Assembly (NCBI GenBank): GCA_964017235.1
Contig: OZ024928.1
Coordinates: 154,652,881 to 154,716,880, forward strand
Direction: 5' to 3'
DNA from: Sabellastarte sp. h YS-2021
Lineage: Eukaryota; Annelida; Polychaeta; Sabellida; Sabellidae
DNA: 64,000 bases
Shown here: positions 49,701 through 64,000 of the stretch, one piece after another
Numbering within the stretch: the stretch's first letter is position 1
Layout of the letters: each line of letters starts with the position of its first letter
Program-made: the position numbers and the translations under genes
The notes under the pieces: generated by a model
What the model saw: the letters and a program-made list of their open reading frames with translations, nothing else
Told to the model about the DNA's origin: nothing
The model's database searches: none

Positions 49701-50655
49701 TAAAGAAAACTTATTATAATAAGTTATTCACACACAGAGTTGGCATTATTTTTTGTATTGTCATTGTCTTCAAAAAGAATTACATTTATTGAAACAGAAA
49801 AAAGCAAGTTTCCATATTTCTTATTGGTTGTAATTGTTTGCTTGGAAGTAAAGTTGGTTGGATTGTCTTTTATATGACGTAGGTTGTAGATTTGTACAGT
49901 TTACATAGAGCGCACAGGTACTCACGGAATGTGGTAGTTATTTTAGTTGTTTGGTAGAATTATAATGTTTAGAATCAGATTTTACAGAAAAAAATTAGTG
50001 TACACTCAATGTATAATAAACTTCAGGTATTGTTATATTTAGTGTATGTTGCTTGACTTTTTAATTTTATGCAGGTGGTTTCCAAATAAGGTTATGAAGA
50101 ATATTTTAAGTATACATAATGGGTTGTATTGGGAAAGGTGTATATTAACCTGCAGAATTGATTTAAGGACTGTGCGTAGTATAAAGGTGTGTTGAAACTA
50201 GACTAAGAAAAATTTTTTTTATTTTGTATTATACAGTGGAAGAACTGCTTAACTTACACCATTTTCATCCGGTGTAATCAGTAACCATCTCTCTTATGCA
50301 AGTTTATAGATCTGTTTCAAATACAATCATCCTTACAAGAGCACAGGCATATGAAAAGGTTGATATTAAGAAGTACAGGAAGGTTGATCTCTGCTGAATA
50401 TCAAGTGGGATTTGTTACCGTCCATTGAATATTTAGTGCAATTTTTAACATCAGGTTAGTTAGTGGTACGTTTAGATCCATGCTTCAGGAGTCTTAAAGT
50501 AGAACTGAAAACAGCTACTAATGCAGTATTGTCAATTTAAAGAGCATTTTAAAGGCTTTAGATCTTTTATGTAATGGATGTTGGATGTTTTTAGGTGTTG
50601 TCAATTTTAGTTTTGTATTGTTGCACTTTAGAAATAAAATTTCTTTTGAACACAT
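46775..50655 (+). other. Low-copy AT-rich stretch, possible long 3' UTR
   Basis: No member of any repeat family described here, no convincing ORF on either strand, long T-runs. AATAAA occurs several times, the last at 50633-50638 followed by a T/GT-rich tract. The reading as a 3' UTR rests on the exon candidate at 46716. Confidence 0.35.
50633..50638 (+). promoter_or_regulatory. Possible polyadenylation signal AATAAA
   Basis: AATAAA 17-25 bases before a likely cleavage zone and a TCTTTTGTTC downstream tract. It is the last good signal before the D3 element. Confidence 0.35.
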
Positions 50656-50753
50656 CTCTTTTGTTCAACCTTGAGGAAATTTCCCCCCACTTACCTTGAA
50701 GTATAGACATGCTTGACTAAGTGGTCATTTCTGTGACAATTCTAGGGTTTTTA

Positions 50754-51652
50754 TTACCCCACAGCCATTAAGGCCCATGGTGTCCGGATGGGCGGGCCGG
50801 CGGCGGGAAAAAGTTTGTCCGGGCTGTATCTCAGAAACCGTAAGGTGTAGGAAGTTGATACTTGGTAGGGATATTGGTTAGGATGTGTAGGTGTGCAAAG
50901 TCGTGGTCTGACCTTGATTTGACCTTGCCGTAGTGACCTTGAGTTTGAAAATCTTGTCCGGGCTACATCTCCGAAATCGTAAGGTGTAGGAAGTTGATAC
51001 TTGGTAGGGACATTGGTTAGGGGGTGTAGGTATGCAACGTCATGGTCTGACCAGGATTTGACCTTTCACCTTGCCATAGTGACCTTGACCTATAAAATCT
51101 TGTCCGGGCTACATCTCGGAAACCGTAAGGTGTAGGAAGTTGATGCTTGGTAGGGACATTGGTTAGGGGTTGTAGGTGTGCAGCATCATGATTTGACCTT
51201 TGACCTTGTCGTAGTGACCTTGACCTTTAAAATCTTGTTGCACCTTTGGGTCTGTCTTTTGATGCAGATTTAGCACTGTTAAAGTCATATTAGAATGCAT
51301 TAAGAATTTTAATTTTACAACTTCCCATTGTAACAAATGGAATTTCATCAAGCGAGCCACAGATTTTGCTCCCGACACCACACATAAGCATTCATTGAAT
51401 GTATTACCACTTTTGTATGCATGGTAATATTCAAAACCTCTAAACCATAAATCGGCCATGCCAGATGTAGATAAAGAGTACATGCATTATCTTTCTTGGA
51501 CATTATTTTCTCTATTTAAACATTGTTTGAACCTTTATATAACTGACAGTGCTCTGAAAGTATCCTGAACTTTGTACTGATACAGTACTCCTATATCTCA
51601 TGGTGTTAAAAATATTTCCCTAGGCTGTGGGGTACAGGCATCTCTGATGCTA
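50754..51652 (+). mobile_element. D3: family D element
   Basis: Starts TTACCCCACAGCC after A (hairpin partly lost), 5' module GTGTCCGGATGGGCGGG, about three 146-bp units, a 3' module, GGCTGTGGGGTA (complement of the 5' TACCCCACAGCC), then hairpin GCATC-TCT-GATGC. The right border near 51652 is approximate. Confidence 0.8.
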
Positions 51653-52624
51653 TTTTGTAATTAAGCATCCCTTGAGAAGGATGTTGGAAGACTACACTGA
51701 AAAAGGAAACTAGATGGACAGTCAAACTTGTATTTGTGTTAAAAATGAAGAATTCTTCAATAATTAAAACCATTTGTGACAGTAAATTATGAAGAAATTG
51801 TGTGAGACAGTGGAAAATGCTTCGTGCTAATTTTGGCTAAAGTAAAGGGAAATATATTGGAGGAAGAGCCAGAAGTGTGAAATGGGATACAATGAATCCT
51901 GTGAATGTACCACTGTGACATTGAGTTTGGCTGAAGTTTAACACTCCACACATGTGGAATATCAGTGATAAAAACTACAGTCTAATCATACTTATAGATT
52001 AATGGCCAAGTAAGTGGCCAATATTTGAAAATAATCAATAATTTACAAGTTCTCAAAGCAACCAAGTCAACTGTACATTAGTTCCTATATTGGACACTTG
52101 CTAGGCTATTAACCTATTTAAATTACATACCCTCCTTACTTATCATTTTTAAGGTGTTTATATCAATACTGTTATTTCTATACTTCTGACATGGACTTTG
52201 GGGTTTGTATGATCATTTTAGTTAAAATACAAGGGTTTATTCAAAAATGTGTTAAAAGGCCTTCCATACATGGTCATAACCACGAAGTGGAACAACTGCC
52301 CATTAATAAAAGATGTTAAACTCTCCGGTGTCATTTTACAGACTTTAAGGTGCAGAAACAGAATCATAGTTTAAAATTCATGTTAAAATTCATCATACAT
52401 GCATAGGTTGCAACTAGGCAACCAAGGAAAATGAAGGTGAGGCAAAGTCTGTAGTTTTAGACTAAGAGGGTTTTACAAAGCTGTGAAGGCTTTGGCTAAA
52501 TCTACTTAAGAGTGGGCTAAACTTTTATAAACAAAAATTTAAATATGGCCGCCATATATTCTTCTCACTTCAAAATTTGAAATGCATAAAGAATAAATAT
52601 ATAGAACACCCTCTTAAATAAGCC
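51653..52624. other. No feature recognised
   Basis: AT-rich low-copy DNA with stops in all frames. TTAAGCATCCC..GGATG near 51662 vaguely recalls an E-type 5' hairpin but has no further match. ATATGGCCGCCATAT near 52544 is a palindrome of the kind seen in G and A repeats. Confidence 0.5.
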
Positions 52625-53835
52625 TTTGGACATATTTATTTGGTGACAGGGTTTTCCATTGAAAAACCGCACATTCCCCAGAGGGAACCAAGAAAAACCC
52701 CAAAGGTGGGATAATATATATATTTATTCTACTATAAATTGACTGATATTAATACAATAACATACAAACATATCAACATAAGTTGCAATATTTAGGCATA
52801 ACATTTATTAATGGCAATATGCATAACTAAGTATACATTTGAATAACATCCAAATATTTAGTTACATATGACTGGATAACTATTTTATCTTTAGTAACCA
52901 TTTTTCTTGGTTCATAGTAAATTTTTCAGGCACCTTGAAGCACCTGGTACCAGAAGTGGGCACACTTTGTTATGATAACAGTAAATATGCAAAGCTACAA
53001 GTTTTAGGACCCAGGCGAAGCCAGGTTGAAATTTTGATGTCAAAAGCACAATGAAAGTGAAAGGTCACATGACAAGGTCATGAGTTGATAAAAGGTCAAA
53101 GTGTGTCCAACAACTGAATTCAATGAATACACCACGGTGTGATACGTGGCTATATCTATAAGGAATTTATATGAAATTTGAATAAAACTATAGGAAAGGA
53201 GAGGAAATGTGTGGTTAAAATGGAAAGATGGCACCCAAACAGTTAGATGGCATTCTTATGGCAGAAGTGTATGCCAAAAGTTTAAATTTTAAAAGGCGGG
53301 TGAAAATTTTGATGATGAAAGGAAGAAGGTCACATGCAAGGTCGTAAATTCAAAATGAAAGTTTTAGTTTACAAAGGAATAACAGGGTTTTAAAATGAAT
53401 TTATAAACAGCCATAGTGTAAGGCAAAAGGGAAAGGAATGTGTAGGTAAGTTTGTATGCAAGAGTTGATAATAAATGTCAAAATAAAATATAAAAATGTT
53501 AAAATGCAGAGCCTGTAGTGCAATTGTTACACTAAGATCAATGTCATGAGACAAACAGCGCCTCCGGCCACAGCGACCCCCTCCAGGCATGGGGGCTGCT
53601 GTGGCGAAGACAGTACTACAAAGTGGCTGACAATGTAGGTAATGTGGCTACAACCTGAGCCATAAAGAAAGTGTGTCCATAAGAGGGCACTGTATGAGCT
53701 TAAAAGAAGCATGTTAAAAACCCATTGATCATGGAGGGTCATGTAGCAAGTTCAGACGAGCAGACGCGGCCGGCGGGACAGTGCTGGGTTTGGACATATT
53801 TATTTGGTGACAGGGTTTTCCATTGAAAAACCGCA
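52625..53835. repeat. Pair of identical 47-bp direct repeats
   Basis: 52625-52671 and 53789-53835 are identical, starting TTTGGACATATTTATTTGG and containing the foldback GGTTTTCCATTGAAAAACC. The 1.1 kb between holds AT-rich DNA, and at 53500-53780 a GC-richer stretch (CAGCGCCTCCGGCCACAGCG) without a recognised gene. It could be two copies of a small element or the ends of one. The repeats are too short for LTRs. Confidence 0.6.
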
Positions 53836-53989
53836 TTTTTTCCAAACAAAATATATAATAACAAACGATACATGTCACCGATAAAATTTTTTGTCCAAAA
53901 TTAAGGTCACATGACACACAAAACCACTTTGGTTATTTGATGAGCTTGGACTTAGGTAAGTCACCCTTTGTGAAATCCATTTAAGTCCT

Positions 53990-54265
53990 GGTCCATATTC
54001 ACAAAGGGTCATAGCCAGGTCTTGGGCTCAAAGTTAAGACTTTTATCTCGACAATTTGAAAAATATGCAGACTTTTGTCTTAGTCTTGGCAATAGTCAAT
54101 AAAAAAGTTAAAACCAGTCTTAGGCTTAGCCAAGGTCTTAACTTTAAGACTGCTAGGTATGAGTCTTTAAGTTATGGAAATAGGTCTTAAATATGAAGAT
54201 AAGACAAAAGGTCAATGACTTAGTCTTAGTCCAGGCTAAGTCTAAGACCCTTTGTGAAACTGGCC
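53990..54265. mobile_element. P1: foldback element with TTCACAAAGG ends
   Basis: Left end GGTCCATATTCACAAAGGGT, right end CCCTTTGTGAAACTGGCC, an imperfect inverted repeat of about 20 bp. The interior is a mosaic of AAGTCTTAG and its complement CTAAGACTT in both directions. No ORF of note. Confidence 0.65.
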
Positions 54266-55946
54266 TCTCGCACTTTCCTGGGAAGCAGTGTAGTTGCAGC
54301 CTTAACTGTGTGAACAAGAGCCAGATTTCAAAGTTTAAGATCCTGCCTTGTTGGCATACCCGAAAATTCTGCGGCATTATTATCGCTCACTGGTTCCCCA
54401 GATAGAAGATTATAACATGCAGCCTATTTGCAGGTGAGTTTGTCACATTTCGTTATTTAAACAACACAAAAGTAATGGATGGATTTCATTTATATTTGAT
54501 ATATGAACTTCAGCGCAAGGGAGACGTCTCCTTTAGAGTTACGTTAAAAGTCTCAAAGGTAACTTATTTACAAGTTTAAGGTTTCAAAACAGCTGATATG
54601 CCAAAAGCTGGTGGGTGTCACTCTCAGCTGGTATGTGGATGCACTTAGGACCTAGGAAGATGTCCACTTTGTGTTAACCTCAAAGTCCCACAGATTTAAT
54701 TATTTATCAAATAAATATGTTATAATTAATAAAAACTACAAACTGAATGTCATAAACATTTTATTTTGCTGTACGCTTTGGAAACGATTTCATCATACAT
54801 CCCCATTATGAATGGTATTTCCAACAATTCTTGTTTGAGTGTTACAAATGGTCATTACTTGGGGACAAGAGAAATGAAAGTAACCATGTAGACTATCTCT
54901 TAAAGAAAGAAGTACAATACACAGATGTTCTATGTCAGATGTGATAAATGGGGAAGATACAGCACCTGCAAAAGCAGATGAGATATGCCCTCAAATGTTC
55001 ACAACAATGTCATCAGTTTATCTCATCGTTCAAAGTAAACAAGGGCTTTTCTTCAGTGAGAAATTGTTTCAACATTTCAAGCAAGAAGACCATAAAATTG
55101 TGTGACTTACTTTTCACATAAACTAACTTCAAGCCAGGAAACAAAAATTGAAGAAAAAAAATTGAAATTTTTCACAGGTTATGCTTAATTCTTCCAGCAT
55201 CGCCTAAGAGACGGTGCATTATAGACTGTTGAAATACAATCAATGTAAAGATTAGTCCCCTTATTACTCGGCACAGCTTAAACATAAAATCCTTTTTTTA
55301 GTAAAAATCCATCATTGGACAGATTTTATGCAGAATTATAGTCTGATTGGCAGTTAAGAACCACAAAGATGAACCACATTTATAGAAAGTTGTAAAATTG
55401 TTTGACTAATTTTTAATACAAAGTAACTACAGTCTGAAATAAAATTATTTTACACATGTTAATTTTACTTCTTTGCAGCAAACAGTTAACAAACAGTGCA
55501 TCACAGATTGCTGAATTTCATTCTTTATTTATATTTCAGTGAAAAGATAAACAAATTCCCTTAAAAACTTGGTATTATAACTTGGTTTACCTTAAACACA
55601 AAGAGCATGTCTGTATTTATTTTATGTGTAATAACATGGATTTCTACTGATTAATATATGAATAAAAAGATGACACACTGACAAGCTATAAATAGACCTT
55701 ACCCATAGAAAGTGGAATCAATCAACATTTTAAAGTGAGAAAACAATTTCTGCTTGAAATCAGTGCAACCGACTGGCACAAGTCTGCACATAGGACATCC
55801 TCAAATCTATTAAGTTTATTTCCTTTTGGTATGGTCACCGATGTGGGGCAACTGTTGATCATTTCCTATATTCTCTTTTCTACCAGGTTTTGGTATGTGC
55901 CAAGTTCTGAAGGGAAGTACTAATCAATCAGAGCCAGTTTATCAGA
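54266..55946. repeat. Low-copy DNA with an old approximately 298-bp tandem duplication
   Basis: 55089-55290 resembles 55387-55590 (ATAAAATTGTGTGACTTAC against GTAAAATTGTTTGACTAAT, and GTGCATTATAGACTG against GTGCATCACAGATTG). TTTGCAGGTGAGT at 54429-54441 looks like a splice donor, but no exon can be supported. A 62-codon frame at 55735-55923 is unrecognised and probably incidental. Confidence 0.45.
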
Positions 55947-56309
55947 GGCCGTATTCACAAAAAGGATCAAGCTTACCTTGACCTGATTTTTGGCTCAAGT
56001 TGAGCTGAAAAATGGATCAGGATCAAGTTAGCATTCACAAAGAAGTTCAGCTGAATTTTGGCTCAATTTTTGGCTTTACTTTGATCCATCCATGTTGGTG
56101 GATCAAGATTGGATCAAAGTTTGAAGGTTTAAAATTAACTAACATAGTAAACACTTGGAAAATAAATCATTACCGAATAATATTTAATCCTTTGTATTGT
56201 TAATTAGTAACTTGGCAATACTGGTTTCCCGTTTTAAGTATGCTTATATTGATGCATAAAATGGGTTAGATTTTGTTTTGTATTCTGGATCATAAGTGGG
56301 TAAAACCTG

Positions 56310-56979
56310 GGACCGGATTCATGAAAGGTTTTAAGTCTCAAATCTGAGATTTTTGTCTCAAATCTAAGATTTTTCTTAGATTTTTCTCAGATTTGAGGCC
56401 TTTTGCTCAGCTGGGATTCACAAAAGATCTCAGGCAGAGATTTGGCTAAGATTTGGTCTCAAATCTAAGACTGCCTAGGGTGTGACTTAAGTTTTCATAA
56501 AATAGAGTATATGTAGTTACAAGTCTCAAAACAAAATGAAAATTGCCAAGTATGACATATTTATAACTTTCAACACAAAAACATGAATATATAATAAGAG
56601 TTTGTATGAAAACAACAGTAAAACATTTACATTAGTAATTTACATGAATGGTTTGTTTTGCTGTTTTAATCAGTTATTTTGTATGCCAGTACGAATTATA
56701 GTAAAAAGAAAACATTTAACTTGATAGAATATATTATAAAATGTGAGTACATGTGGTACAGCTGTAAATATGTGTATGCTTTACACTGATCTAAACAGAA
56801 TGTTACATCAATTTTGATTGGTCCAGACTCAAAACATGCCTGAGATTTTGGTCTCCGCTAAGATCTCTTTCGTGAATCTCAACTTGATCAGAATCTCAGC
56901 TGAGGCTAAAATTTCAGATATGAGCAAAATCTCAGCTAAGATTTGGCTAAGACTTGAGACCTTTTGTGAATCCGACCCC
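56310..56979. mobile_element. P3: foldback element nested in P2
   Basis: Left GGACCGGATTCATGAAAGGT, right ACCTTTTGTGAATCCGACCCC, imperfect inverted ends. The interior near each end is built of TCTCAAATCT/AGATTTGAGA words, with an AT-rich centre. Confidence 0.6.
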
Positions 56980-57292
56980 TAATGTTTTGAATTTAATGGG
57001 AAATACATTGTATTTAAAATATCCTTCTCTAAAAAATAATGAACTAAATTTTTTTTTAATGGACAGTTTGTGGAAATTCAGGCATTAAAATGCTGTTTAA
57101 AATAAGTGAGTAAGAAACATTTATAAAGGGCCGAAATTAATGCAAACGTCCTCTAAGGCGCTGACGCATAAAAGTAATTAACTTATGTTTGCTATGCGAG
57201 ATATTTTCAATATTTTGGCTCAGCTGATCCTTCCTTTGTGAATACAGACTTGAGCCAGATATGAGCTGAGCCATATTCCTCGATCCTAATCC

Positions 57293-57525
57293 GGGGCCTC
57301 GGTGGCAAAGTTGTAACACTCTCGCCTCCCACCTCTGAGGCCGGGGTTCTATTCCCGGCACGGCCTCAAGTGGGAAAGCTGGTAGTTGCTTGGCGTTGGT
57401 CGGCAGTTTAAAGTACAGAACCCTAACAAACTCTGTGTACTGGTTTCCTCTGCCCTTCCAACTACCTGTCATGATATGACCTGTACAGTGTTGAAAGTGA
57501 CGTAAAACCCCAAATAAATAAATAA
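57293..57525 (+). mobile_element. tRNA-derived SINE with target-site duplication
   Basis: 233 bp between direct repeats ATCCTAATCC (57283-57292 and 57526-57535). The head has a box A-like TGGCAAAGTTG and a box B-like GGGTTCTATTCCC in a tRNA-like fold. A conserved middle ends near CTGGTTTCCTCTGCCC, followed by GTGACGTAAAACCCC and an AAAT repeat tail. Molluscan SINEs often look like this. Specific family not assigned. Confidence 0.88.
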
Positions 57526-57589
57526 ATCCTAATCCTGAGCTTGAGCTGATTTTTCATTCAGCTTGATCCATGTTTGTGAATACGGGCCC

Positions 57590-58062
57590 AGATTTATCAT
57601 TCAATAGGCTTATTGTATACTATAGAAACTTTAGGTAAATGCCCAAAATAATGTTACACAAAGGATTATCAGCTGACATCAATTTACTGTATATATCACT
57701 GGCCCCAAATGCAAAGAAACATGACAACAAGAACCAGTCCCGAAACACGATATAAACTATATTTTAGTCACAAATACTGACACCCACAATATACCCATCG
57801 GACTACATTGTTTCTTTTCAATGTTAACCAGCAATAGCACACATTCACCTGCAGATCTACTTTATTCCCATGCATGTGCACCACTACACTGTTCACTTAC
57901 ATCACAGATCATGGGCAAGTAGCCTGGGCAACCCATGCACATCACTGAAAACCATGCATGTCACTGCTGACACTTTAGGATGGTAAACTCCGGCATTAGT
58001 GACAAGCTGCAGATCTGTATTTGCATGCATGTCACTGCTGACATTTAGGCTGATAAACCTGA
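57590..58062 (-). other. GPATCH11 3' UTR/downstream with a 70-bp duplication
   Basis: GCATGTCACTGCTGACA is repeated at about 57956 and 58026 (period 70) just after the stop codon. AATAAA on the minus strand lies at 57861-57866 and is a candidate poly(A) signal about 200 bases after the stop. Confidence 0.5.
57861..57866 (-). promoter_or_regulatory. Candidate poly(A) signal of GPATCH11
   Basis: AATAAA on the minus strand, about 197 bases downstream of the stop codon. It is a reasonable choice, but others further on cannot be excluded. Confidence 0.4.
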
Positions 58063-63922
<5,860 letters not shown>

Positions 63923-63954
63923 CTGGAAAAAAATTTTAACACAAAAATCAAAAA

Positions 63955-64000
63955 TAGCCAGCCTTGGCAGGTACGAACCCCAGCCCGCAGGTACAAATAA
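63955..64000 (-). mobile_element. Possible tRNA-SINE fragment at right edge
   Basis: On the minus strand GGGGTTCGTACC resembles an RNA polymerase III box B, preceded by a tRNA-arm-like GCGGGCTGG. The window ends before a box A could be seen. Confidence 0.35.

Larger units (their letters stand above)
55947..57589. mobile_element. P2: foldback element containing P3 and a SINE
   Basis: Left end GGCCGTATTCACAAA..GGATCAAGCT, right end AGCTTGATCC..TTTGTGAATACGGGCC, inverted. The interior repeats GATCAAG, CTTGATC and CTGAGC words. P3 (56310-56979) and the SINE (57293-57525) appear as later insertions. It lies downstream of the GPATCH11 stop codon. Confidence 0.6.

Noticed and set aside
52625..53835. 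LTR retrotransposon bounded by the 47-bp direct repeats
   Set aside because: The repeats are far too short, lack TG...CA ends, and there is no gag or pol reading frame between them.
54193..54441. Possible 5' exon ending in a donor at TTTGCAG|GTGAGT
   Set aside because: The left half lies in foldback element P1, and no following exon or conserved peptide is visible.

Overview
The window looks like eukaryotic, AT-rich, very repeat-dense animal DNA. It contains spliced exons with GT/AG borders, a non-LTR retrotransposon, a tRNA-derived SINE with a (AAAT)n-type tail, and tandem-repeat-bearing mobile elements that resemble the 'pearl'/HINE (Helitron-like, non-autonomous) elements described from bivalves. 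A lophotrochozoan, most likely a bivalve mollusc, is my best guess. This is inference and I cannot name a species.

Layout. Positions 1-17290 hold two copies (E0, E1) of one large element, family E. Each carries two different satellites in a fixed order: array A (unit about 169 bp), then array B (unit 133 bp). In E0 array B has grown to about 82 units with higher-order structure. E0 and E1 both sit inside a second element, H1. H1 in turn sits inside a third family, G (147-bp units), which runs from 17291 to about 25040. G is interrupted by a LINE with an intact 1056-codon ORF (17826-21159) and carries a nearly perfect 1692-bp tandem duplication. D-family elements (146-bp units) follow at 25065-28095, one of them hit by a hAT-type MITE. 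Next comes array K (about 154-bp units, 28096-33500) with G4 inserted in it, then a TA-flanked MITE (34054-34608). A four-level nest follows at 34890-46430: old G-like repeats contain H2, which contains E2, which contains H3.

From 46500 rightward the DNA is mostly low-copy. There is a possible last exon of an unidentified plus-strand gene at 46716-46774, with a possible 3.9-kb 3' UTR ending near 50655. Another D element lies at 50754-51652. At 53990-58516 there is a family of foldback elements with TTCACAAAG-type ends, one of which received the SINE. The only gene I can identify is a minus-strand GPATCH11 homologue (G-patch domain plus a C-terminal DUF4187-type region) in at least six exons from 63922 down to 58063. 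Its 5' end lies beyond the right edge. Its introns hold reversed relics of families D and E.

Main result. Families D, E, G and H are unrelated in most of their sequence but share one build: a 5' terminal hairpin, a central tandem array, and near the 3' end an inverted copy of the 5' end. D, E and G also have a clear 3' hairpin. E, G and H end in CTAG, and comparison with empty sites shows that all three insert between A and T. Their satellites also appear to share a short common core. No helicase/Rep gene is visible, so all would depend on an enzyme encoded elsewhere.
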